A DNA stretch of 64,000 nucleotides from UM-FILTER-47-13 sp964445195 (GTDB lineage Bacteria > Pseudomonadota > Alphaproteobacteria > Micavibrionales > Micavibrionaceae), in NCBI GenBank assembly GCA_964445195.1, contig CAYUKA010000010.1, forward strand, positions 1 to 64,000, given 5' to 3'. This document shows, in pieces, positions 1-7,141 of this stretch. The notes under the pieces were generated by a model that was given only the letters and a program-made list of their open reading frames with translations, was not told the DNA's origin and ran no database searches. The translations under genes and the position numbers were made by a program. Position 1 is the stretch's first letter. Each line of letters begins with the position of its first letter.

Positions 1-5
1 GGAGA

Positions 6-48
6 GTGACATTTTTACTTTGCTTAAGGGTGACATTTTAACATTGCT
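6..48. mobile_element. Possible IS21-type element end (19-bp direct repeat pair)
   Basis: Two near-identical 19-mers in direct orientation lie at 6-24 and 30-48, differing at 2 positions and starting 24 bp apart. Both begin GTGACATTTT and end TTGCT. Multiple short repeats of this kind are typical of the ends of IS21-family insertion sequences. No istA/istB gene lies inside the window, so the element body, if it exists, must lie to the left of base 1. The family assignment rests on recall of the end pattern, not on a database match. Confidence 0.4.
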
Positions 49-120
49 GCTACAGAAATTTACAGAATAATAATTTATATGTCAAATAAAAGATGCCGGC
101 AGCATATGTGCGACCCATAG

Positions 121-156
121 AAAAAGCGGCGAAGTATCCTCCGACGCCGCTTTCTA
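121..156 (-). terminator. Rho-independent-like hairpin
   Basis: A perfect 9-bp stem (AAAGCGGCG at 123-131 with CGCCGCTTT at 145-153) encloses a 13-nt loop. Read on the minus strand the stem is followed by five T, so it fits a terminator for the minus-strand pepA/radical-SAM unit ending at 325. The plus strand has only three T after the stem, so it may work weakly in both directions. Between 157 and 324 I see nothing else; open frames there overlap the downstream gene in the wrong frame. Confidence 0.55.
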
Positions 157-324
157 CTCTGCAAGGAGTAACTTGTTTCTATGTTACCGGCAAACGCGGG
201 CGTTTGCCTGAACGGTGGGGGAAGACATTGTCAGACCCCGTCCCTAACCCAAATTGATATAGATAATCCCTTTCTATCACGAGGTTTTCCATACTGTCAA
301 GCGATTCGGGGGGTAGGCTGGCGT

Positions 325-1329
325 TTAATCCACGGGATAATGATGCGCGGCGCCGTCATGGCCATAGAGCGTGTAACCGTGCGTGGTTTTTTCAATATAG
401 GCCTGCTCAAGCGGGATTTTACCGCCGCCACCGGGAATATCGAGCACATAGGTCGGCATGGCGAGGCCGGTGACGCTGCGCCGCAGCTGCCGTACCAGGG
501 CCTGGCCTTGCGCGATTGTAACGCGGAAATGGCCGGTGCCGGGCACAAGATCGGGGTGATGCAGGTAATAGGGCTTGATGTTCAGCGCCAGCAGCGCATA
601 GAACAGTTCCCTGAGCGCTGTCAGGTTGTCATTGACGCCTTTGAGCAGCACCGATTGCGAGAGCAGGACCACACCGGCCTTTTGCAGTTGCCGGACCGCC
701 TGCTTCATTGCCGGGCTGATCTCCTGCGCGTGATTGATATGCAGCACCATATAGCGTGGTTTATCGGCCGTGAGCGCGGCGATATGGGCATCGGTGAGCT
801 GTGAGGGCGCGGCAACCGGTACGCGGCTGTGAATCCGCAGCAGGTCCGGATGATCCATATGATCCAGCGCCGTCATCACGGTTGCCAGCCGCCGCGGCGC
901 GAGGATCAGCGGGTCGCCGCCGGTCAGGATGACTTCCCTGATCTCCGGATGGGCCGCGATATAAGCCAGCGCCGCGTCGGTTTCCGCCGCATTGAGGGTT
1001 TCTTCCGGCGTGCCGAGCATGGTGCGGCGAAAGCAGAAGCGGCAATTGACCGCGCAAACCGAAGCCAGCTTGAACAATACCCGGTCCTGGTGGCGGTGAA
1101 CGATGCCCTTGACCGGGCTGTGGGCATGATCGCCGATCGGGTCGGCGCGCTCGGCCGGGCTGATCATTAATTCCCTGGCGTCCGGCAGGTACTGGCGGGC
1201 GACGGGGTCGCCGTTATGCCGGATCTGCGCGCGGACATCGGCGCTGACCCGCGTGGCAAACGCCTGTTCGACCGCTGCCAGATCGTCATCCTCCTGCCCC
1301 AGAGCAGTTTGTCGCAGGGCCTCAGCCAT
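325..1329 (-). CDS. KamA/EpmB-family radical SAM protein (lysine 2,3-aminomutase-like)
   Basis: 334 residues. The radical SAM cluster motif CxxxCxxC is present (Cys92, Cys96, Cys99), followed by an ILTGGDPL SAM-binding segment. The family holds lysine 2,3-aminomutase (KamA) and EpmB, which makes (R)-beta-lysine for modification of elongation factor P. The short length without KamA's extra C-terminal region favours an EpmB-like role, but no efp or epmA neighbour is visible, so substrate is unproven. A longer open frame extends upstream, but that part reads the pepA gene out of frame. The ATG at 1329 gives the family's usual start and overlaps the pepA stop by 8 bases, implying translational coupling. 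Confidence 0.85.
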   Translation of the reverse strand: MAEALRQTALGQEDDDLAAVEQAFATRVSADVRAQIRHNGDPVARQYLPDARELMISPAERADPIGDHAHSPVKGIVHRHQDRVLFKLASVCAVNCRFCFRRTMLGTPEETLNAAETDAALAYIAAHPEIREVILTGGDPLILAPRRLATVMTALDHMDHPDLLRIHSRVPVAAPSQLTDAHIAALTADKPRYMVLHINHAQEISPAMKQAVRQLQKAGVVLLSQSVLLKGVNDNLTALRELFYALLALNIKPYYLHHPDLVPGTGHFRVTIAQGQALVRQLRRSVTGLAMPTYVLDIPGGGGKIPLEQAYIEKTTHGYTLYGHDGAAHHYPVD

Positions 1330-2846
1330 AATGATCGGCGATAAAGCGGTCGAGGACACGGACGCCGAAACCGGTTCCGGGCTTGGGCGACAGAGCGGTA
1401 TCCTTGCTGACCCAGGCGGTGCCGGCAATATCCATATGCGCCCACTTGCGGCCCTTGTCGATGAAATGCTCGAGGAAGCCGGCCGCGGTGCAGGCCCCGG
1501 CATAACGGCCCATGCCGCCGAGGTTTTTGACGTCGGCGATCGCGCTTTCCATGTCTTTCCTGAAAACCGGATCGAGCGGCATGCGCCAGAGTTTCTCGCC
1601 GCTGCCGGCACTCGCCGCTTCAAGCTGGGTCCACAGCCCGTCATCATTGACGAACGTACCGCAATATTCATGGCCGAGCGCCACCATCATCGCCCCGGTC
1701 AGCGTGGCGAGGTCAATGACCAGCTCCGGGTCGTACGTGTCCTGTACGTATGTCAGACAGTCGGCCAGCACCAGCCGCCCCTCGGCGTCGGTGTTCAGGA
1801 TTTCAATGGTCTTGCCGGACAGCGAGTCGATAACATCGCCGGGACGGTAGGCCATATGCGAGGGCATATTCTCGGCCAGCCCGGCCACGCCGATCACATC
1901 GGCTTCGGCCTTGCGCAGCGCCAGCGTTTTCATCAGTCCGGCCACCGCCGCCGCGCCGCCCATATCCAGCTTCATGTCCTGCATACCGCTGCTGGGTTTC
2001 AGGTTGATCCCGCCAGTATCGAAGGTGACGCCCTTGCCGACAAAAGCCAGCGGTTTGGCATCGCTGGTTTTCTTCGTCTCGCCCTGCCAGCGCATGACCA
2101 GCGCGTACGGCCCGCGCTCCGAGCCTTTGCCGACGGCAATATGGGCGTGAAAGCCAAGCTTTTCCAGCTTTTTTCCGTCCATGATCTCGACCGTCACGCC
2201 GAGGGGCTGGAGTTCGTCCCGTACGCGTTTGGCGAAACTTTCCGGATAGAGATGGTTCGGCGGCTCATTCACCAGGTCGCGCGCGAACATTGTACCCTGC
2301 GCCGCGCAGCCGAGCGGGTGATAGGCTGTCTCGGCGGCCGTCGCGGCGGCGGTGACGACTTCCAGTTCCTCGCAGGCCGGATGGTCATCGGCCGCCTCGT
2401 CATCGGGTTTGCTTTTATATTTTTCGAACCGGTAGCTGCGCAGCGCCACACCGGCTGCGATATGAGCGGCGAGTATGGCGGTTGACGGGGCATCGCGCTC
2501 CTCATCATCCTCGGCATACAGCCGCGCCCGCCGCGCCCCGGCGGCTTTCAGCGCGACGGCCAGCTTGCCGCCGGCGGTCTCGCAGACCGTTTCATCAAGC
2601 TCATCGGCTGCGCCCAGCCCGAGCAGCAGGATACGCGTATAATCGGCGTCGACCGGTGCCGATAAGCTTAATATCTGTCCGGCCTTGCCGGTAAACTTGC
2701 TTTGGCGTTCAAGCTGGCGCGCGACCAGGCTGCCGGTCTCTTTATCCAGCGCCTGCGCCGCTGTCGACAGGCGCTTGATATATAGTGACGATTACGGTGT
2801 CGGCTTTAATTTGCGGAATGGCGGCGAAACTGACGGCAAGATGCAT
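1322..2846 (-). pseudogene. pepA: Leucyl aminopeptidase (PepA, M17), frameshifted near the 5' end
   Basis: The main frame covers the M17 catalytic domain, with metal-binding motifs GKGVTFDTGG, KLDMGGAAAV and NTDAEGR. Its N-terminal domain continues upstream in the same frame without a start codon as far as about 2785. The real start is the ATG at 2846, preceded by GGAG nine bases away and beginning MHLAVSFAAIPQ, in a different frame. The frames join at the run TATATAT near 2776-2790. Removing one base, or restoring one TA unit, gives an intact protein of about 507 residues, normal for PepA. Either a sequencing/assembly error or a real recent lesion explains this. A truncated product from the GTG at 2449 would lack the N-terminal domain. 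Divergent from lptF, as in many proteobacteria. Confidence 0.8.
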
Positions 2847-2903
2847 GATTGATATCTCCATGAATAGCGGCAAAGCCGGTTTTTCTTTTCTTTTGACCGC
2901 ATA

Positions 2904-2915
2904 ACAATATATTGT
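2904..2915. promoter_or_regulatory. 12-bp palindrome between pepA and lptF
   Basis: ACAATATATTGT is a perfect 12-bp palindrome in the 119-bp divergent intergenic region between the pepA start and the lptF start. It could be an operator or simply AT-rich promoter DNA. No other copy was noticed in the window. Confidence 0.25.
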
Positions 2916-2965
2916 CCGGGGCGGAAATAGCCAGACAGAAACCACGCGATAAGGTAAAGAATGCC

Positions 2966-4096
2966 ATGATTTTTGACCGCTACGTGTTCCGGACGCTTTT
3001 GCTGGCGACGTTGTTCGTCGCGGCGGCGCTGGTGGCGGTCGTCTTTTTGACCCAGTCGATGAGGTTTCTTGAACTGGTCATCGAATCCGGCGCGTCGGGT
3101 ACGGCGTTCTGGGTTCTGACGTTGCTGGCGCTGCCGCGGTTTTTCGAGATTATCCTGCCGATTGCGCTGATGGCGGCGACGGTGTTTGTTTATAACAAGA
3201 TGAGCGTAGACAGCGAGCTGGTGGTCATGCGCCAGGCCGGGTTTTCACCGCTGCGGCTGGCGCGGCCGGCGCTGGCGCTGGCGGCGCTGGTTACGGTTTT
3301 GCTGTGGCTGATGACGATGTGGCTCGGTCCGGTCTCCCTGTCGAAGATGCAGCAGATGCGCCAGGTCATCAAGGCGCAGTACTCCTCACTCCTGCTGCGC
3401 GAAGGCGTGTTTAACGCCCCGGTTGACAGCATGACGGTCTATATTCGTGAAAAAGACACGCAAGGCGAGCTGCGCGGCATTATGATCCATGACCGCCGCG
3501 AACGCGGCGACCCGGCGGTGACCGTGCTGGCCAAGCGCGGCGCGATCGTCGCCACAGACAGCGGCCAGCAGGTTCTGGTTTATGATGGCGTGCGGCAAAG
3601 CCTGAACCCGGAGACCGGCGCTCTCGACCGGCTCGACTTCGCCCGTTACTCGATCGACCTGCCGGACGGCAGCGGCCCGGTGCGTCAACGCTGGGCGGAG
3701 CCGGATGAGCGGACCTTCTGGCAGCTCCTGAATCCTGACATGACCAATGCGCGCGACCGCGAAAGCCGCCGCGATTTTATGATCGAGGCGCAGCGGCGGG
3801 TGATCAGCCCGCTCCTTGCCCCGGCTTTTGTACTGGTAACGCTCGGTTTTCTGCTGCTTGGGCCGCATAGCCGGCACGGCCAGGTCCAGCGTATCATCGC
3901 AGCGGTCAGCCTGACGATTGTGCTGCAGGGCCTGTATCTGGCGGCCTTTAACTGGTCAATGCAAAGCAGCTGGGGGCTGTGCGTCATGTATCTGATTGTG
4001 GCCGTCCCGGTTGTCGGCGGTTTGTTTTTACTGAGCCGCGCCGGTGAAGGCTGGCGGCGTGTGTTGCTCTACCGCCGGGAGGCGGCGACACGATGA
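2966..4096 (+). CDS. lptF: LPS export ABC transporter permease LptF
   Basis: 376 residues of the YjgP/YjgQ family. The protein starts MIFDRYVFRTLL, has membrane spans near residues 12-35, 50-75 and 95-118, a periplasmic beta-jellyroll middle, and three more spans at the C terminus, matching LptF topology. LptF pairs with LptG and the ATPase LptB to extract lipopolysaccharide from the inner membrane and pass it to LptC/A/D. Neither lptB nor lptC is in view. An upstream TTG at 2912 is possible, but the ATG at 2966 follows an AAGG-type ribosome site and gives the usual N terminus. Its last four bases overlap the lptG start. Confidence 0.93.
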   Translation: MIFDRYVFRTLLLATLFVAAALVAVVFLTQSMRFLELVIESGASGTAFWVLTLLALPRFFEIILPIALMAATVFVYNKMSVDSELVVMRQAGFSPLRLARPALALAALVTVLLWLMTMWLGPVSLSKMQQMRQVIKAQYSSLLLREGVFNAPVDSMTVYIREKDTQGELRGIMIHDRRERGDPAVTVLAKRGAIVATDSGQQVLVYDGVRQSLNPETGALDRLDFARYSIDLPDGSGPVRQRWAEPDERTFWQLLNPDMTNARDRESRRDFMIEAQRRVISPLLAPAFVLVTLGFLLLGPHSRHGQVQRIIAAVSLTIVLQGLYLAAFNWSMQSSWGLCVMYLIVAVPVVGGLFLLSRAGEGWRRVLLYRREAATR

Positions 4097-5205
4097 GCTT
4101 TTGTTCGACATTGAACGGGTATTTGTCGCGCCATTATTTCGGCAACTTACTGGCGATGATGGCGATCCTGCTCGGCATTATCTACCTGTTCGATACGGTC
4201 GAGCTGCTGCGCCGCGCCGGCAAGCGCGATGACGTGCCGTTTGCGCTGGTCCTGCAAATGGGGCTGTTCAAGCTGCCCGAAGTCGGTCAGTTACTGTTCC
4301 CGTTCGCGGTGCTGTTCAGCGCGTTATTTACCTTCTGGCAATTGAACCGGCGGCAGGAGCTGGTGGCGGTGCGCGCCGCCGGCTTTTCGATCTGGCAGTT
4401 CCTGGCGCCGCTGCTCGGCGTTGCGGTGACGGTCGGGGTTATCAATATTACCCTGCTGAACCCGCTTGGCGCGATGCTGCTCAGCCAGTTTGAGAGGTTC
4501 GAAGAAACCTATCTGTCGGATCGCAAGAACCATATCGCGCTGCTCAAGGAAGGGCTGTGGCTGCGCCAGGTACAGGATGAGGGACAGGGCGCGCACGTGA
4601 TCCTGCACGCTGACAAGATGGACCTGGCGCAGGGCGAATTTTATGATGTGATCGCGCTGTTTTTTGATGCCGGCGATGCGTTTATGCGCCGTATTGATGC
4701 GGATCAGGTCAGGCTCGATGAAACCGCCGGTGTCTGGGTGTTTGAACAGGCGGTCAGCAACCGGGCCGGGGACCGCGCGCCGGAAATATTGCCACTGGTC
4801 GCTTTGCCGACGGCCCTGACGGCGGATGAGCTGAAAGAGAGCTTCTCATCGCCGGAAACCTTATCATTCTGGGCGCTGCCGGGCTTTATCCGTACTCTGG
4901 AAACAACCGGGTTTGACCCGGTGAGCCTGCGGATTCATTTCCAGACATTGCTGGTCCAGCCGCTCTTTTTCGCGGCGATGATCCTGCTGGCGGCGGCGGT
5001 GTCCCTGCGGCCGCCACGGCAACAGGGCACGATTCTGCTGGCGGCGGCGGGGGTTGCGGCCGGATTTATGATTTTCTTCCTTTCAAGTTTTTTGCAGGCG
5101 TTAGGCGCGTCGCACCAGATTCCGGTATTTCTCGCAGCCTGGTCGCCGGCGCTGATTACCCTGATGCTGGGTGTGACAGCGATGCTGAGCCTTGAAGACG
5201 GGTAA
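4093..5205 (+). CDS. lptG: LPS export ABC transporter permease LptG
   Basis: 370 residues. It shares the LptF/LptG fold: N-terminal spans near residues 15-35, 60-82 and 100-122, a periplasmic domain (about 130-265), then three C-terminal spans. The segment ELVAVRAAGFSIWQ matches the conserved coupling-helix region that contacts LptB, parallel to ELVVMRQAGFSPLR in the preceding gene. The start overlaps the lptF stop in an ATGA arrangement, so the two are translationally coupled and probably made in equal amounts. Order and length are standard for the pair. Confidence 0.93.
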   Translation: MSFCSTLNGYLSRHYFGNLLAMMAILLGIIYLFDTVELLRRAGKRDDVPFALVLQMGLFKLPEVGQLLFPFAVLFSALFTFWQLNRRQELVAVRAAGFSIWQFLAPLLGVAVTVGVINITLLNPLGAMLLSQFERFEETYLSDRKNHIALLKEGLWLRQVQDEGQGAHVILHADKMDLAQGEFYDVIALFFDAGDAFMRRIDADQVRLDETAGVWVFEQAVSNRAGDRAPEILPLVALPTALTADELKESFSSPETLSFWALPGFIRTLETTGFDPVSLRIHFQTLLVQPLFFAAMILLAAAVSLRPPRQQGTILLAAAGVAAGFMIFFLSSFLQALGASHQIPVFLAAWSPALITLMLGVTAMLSLEDG

Positions 5206-5347
5206 AAACCGCGTTCCTGATGAATTGCGGATTGACCCGTGCGGCGATCTCACTCATTATACCGGTCTGCAAAAAATGCGAATATGGCCTGTTTTTCAGA
5301 ACCTTGGCGCTTGTTTTTTAATTTTAAAAAATTAACCAAGTTGTAAC

Positions 5348-5375
5348 TTGAAACTGGTTAACTGCGAAGTACGAT
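5348..5375 (+). promoter_or_regulatory. Candidate sigma-70 promoter for mlaA
   Basis: TTGAAA at 5348-5353, a 16-bp spacer, then TACGAT at 5370-5375. It lies 41 bp before the mlaA start in the 211-bp gap after lptG. An AT-rich inverted repeat just upstream (about 5316-5336) may end lptFG transcription. Confidence 0.35.
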
Positions 5376-5416
5376 AAGTGTGAGATGACGGGAGCGATGC
5401 AAGGAGACCCGATACC

Positions 5417-6202
5417 ATGACGACGACAGAACAACAGAATAATAAGGGCCGCCGCGGATTTTTAACCGTGTGCATGGCGGGGTTTTTAAGCTTGTCGCTG
5501 GCCGGTTGTGCCGGTCCGCAAACCGCCGAGGGCGTGATTTATGATCCGCTTGAAGAAACCAACCGTGCGATTTTTGCCGTCAATGATGCGCTTGACCAGG
5601 CCGTTGCCCGGCCGGTGGCCAAGGCCTACCGGGCGGTAACGCCGCAACTGGCCCGTGACGGCGTACGCAATTTCCTGCAAAATTTACGCACCCCGGTGAA
5701 TCTCGCCAACCAGCTTCTGCAGGGCGATATTGAAGGGGCCGCCGGTGATTTGTCGCGTTTTGCCATGAACACGACAATCGGGATTGGCGGGTTGTTCGAT
5801 GTCGCCGCTGAAACCGGCCTTGAGCATGAGCATGAGGATTTCGGCCAGACGCTGGCCGTGTGGGGCTTCGATCACGGTCCTTATTTTGTTCTGCCGCTGA
5901 TGGGGCCGTCATCTTTGCGCGACTCGACAGGTCTTCTTGTTGATATCCTGGCCGATCCCGTACGCCTGTACCTGTTTAACACCGATCAGCATGAATGGGC
6001 TTATGCGCGCACCGGCGCGACATTCCTGTCAACGCGTGAAGAGCTTCTTGACGTTATCGATGATCTGCGCGCCAATTCGTTCGATTATTATGCGGCCATG
6101 CGCAGCGCCTATATCCAGCACCGTGCGGCATTGGTTCGTGACGAAGCCGAGCCGACCGGCGGCGCGATGGCGATTCCTGATTATGATGATGAGGACTTTT
6201 AA
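5417..6202 (+). CDS. mlaA: MlaA/VacJ family outer-membrane lipoprotein
   Basis: 261 residues. A signal peptide ends in the lipobox SLAGC, placing the lipidated cysteine at residue 31. The body carries the VacJ signature (YDPLEETNRAIFAVND, then NLRTPVNLANQLLQGD). MlaA sits in the outer membrane and removes mislocalised phospholipid from the outer leaflet, handing it to periplasmic MlaC. AAGGAG precedes the ATG by about 11 bases. The mlaC homologue follows after 183 bp; the ABC components MlaFEDB are not in the window, so the inner-membrane half must be encoded elsewhere. The C terminus is acidic. Confidence 0.93.
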   Translation: MTTTEQQNNKGRRGFLTVCMAGFLSLSLAGCAGPQTAEGVIYDPLEETNRAIFAVNDALDQAVARPVAKAYRAVTPQLARDGVRNFLQNLRTPVNLANQLLQGDIEGAAGDLSRFAMNTTIGIGGLFDVAAETGLEHEHEDFGQTLAVWGFDHGPYFVLPLMGPSSLRDSTGLLVDILADPVRLYLFNTDQHEWAYARTGATFLSTREELLDVIDDLRANSFDYYAAMRSAYIQHRAALVRDEAEPTGGAMAIPDYDDEDF

Positions 6203-6385
6203 GTACGCCCTTGCCAATCATCGGCCATGCCTTTATATTCCGTAATCTTTTGTGGCTGTTCTGTAAAACATGGCGGGAAAGCCGAAATGTTAAGCAAGGT
6301 GAAACCAACACAGGCTACAATATAATAAGGTAATGTTATCAGGTGGTCGTAGGGACACGGTGCTGGGGAAGAACTAGGTAAGAAT

Positions 6386-7072
6386 ATGAACGGGCGGTAT
6401 GTTTTCAGATCATTGTGGCTGGCGGCACTGGTCATCGCCGGCGTTGCAGGTGCGGCATTTGTGACCCACACAGCCGGTGCTGTGTCGCCGCTGGCGACGC
6501 TGCCGGCGAACGCGCCGTCTGCGCCCGTTCTGTTTGTTGTGACACAGGAGCAGGTCAGCACTGGCGCACGTGATTTTGTCCAGAGCATGGCTGATCGTGG
6601 TTTGCAGTTCCTCAGCGACGAAACAATGTCGATGACAGCCAAGAAACAGGCCTTTCGCCGTTTACTCAAGGACAGTTTTGATATGGCAACGATCGGGCGG
6701 TTTACCCTCGGCCGTTACTGGCGTACAGCGACGCCGGAGCAGCGCCGCGAATATCTCGGACTGTTTGAGGAGATGGTCGTGGATGTCTATGCCGAACGCT
6801 TTTCCGAATATGGCGGCCAGCAATTTGAAACACGGAGCTTCCGTCCCGATGGCACGAAAGACACAATCGTGACATCCTTTATCGTCTCACCGCAGGGGCC
6901 GGATGTGCAGGTTGACTGGCGCGTGCGCTACAAGAGTGGCCGCTACCGGATTGTCGATGTGATTGTCGAAGGGGTCAGCATGTCGGTAACCCAGCGCTCT
7001 GATTTCTCGTCTGTGATCCAGCGCGGCGGTGGTGATGTCCAGGTTTTGCTGGCGCATTTACGGTCTAAATAA
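6386..7072 (+). CDS. mlaC: MlaC/Ttg2D family periplasmic phospholipid-binding protein
   Basis: 228 residues with a hydrophobic N-terminal segment (about residues 8-30) that looks like a signal peptide. The remainder fits the MlaC (toluene-tolerance Ttg2D) family: an alpha region including FRRLLKDSFDMATIGRFTLGRYW, then a strand-rich part with VDWRVRYKSGRYRIVDVIVEG, a hallmark of the family. MlaC shuttles phospholipid between MlaA and the MlaFEDB complex. The gap from mlaA contains an AT-rich stretch (6319-6330), so it may also have its own promoter. It converges with the DotA-like array, whose last stop is 70 bp downstream. Confidence 0.88.
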   Translation: MNGRYVFRSLWLAALVIAGVAGAAFVTHTAGAVSPLATLPANAPSAPVLFVVTQEQVSTGARDFVQSMADRGLQFLSDETMSMTAKKQAFRRLLKDSFDMATIGRFTLGRYWRTATPEQRREYLGLFEEMVVDVYAERFSEYGGQQFETRSFRPDGTKDTIVTSFIVSPQGPDVQVDWRVRYKSGRYRIVDVIVEGVSMSVTQRSDFSSVIQRGGGDVQVLLAHLRSK

Positions 7073-7141
7073 TCAACAACCGTCGCGGCGTTTCCGAGCG
7101 TATATTCAGTGGCCAGTTATCACAGGACAGACATAGAATTG

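Noticed and set aside
181..804. Long plus-strand open frame of 207 codons
   Set aside because: It lies over the radical SAM gene in the opposite strand, has no recognisable domain and is explained by the GC-rich codon pattern of the real gene.
2776..2790. Programmed ribosomal frameshift in pepA
   Set aside because: The TATATAT run is not a recognised slippery heptamer, no downstream pseudoknot is evident, and pepA is not known to use frameshifting. An indel is simpler.
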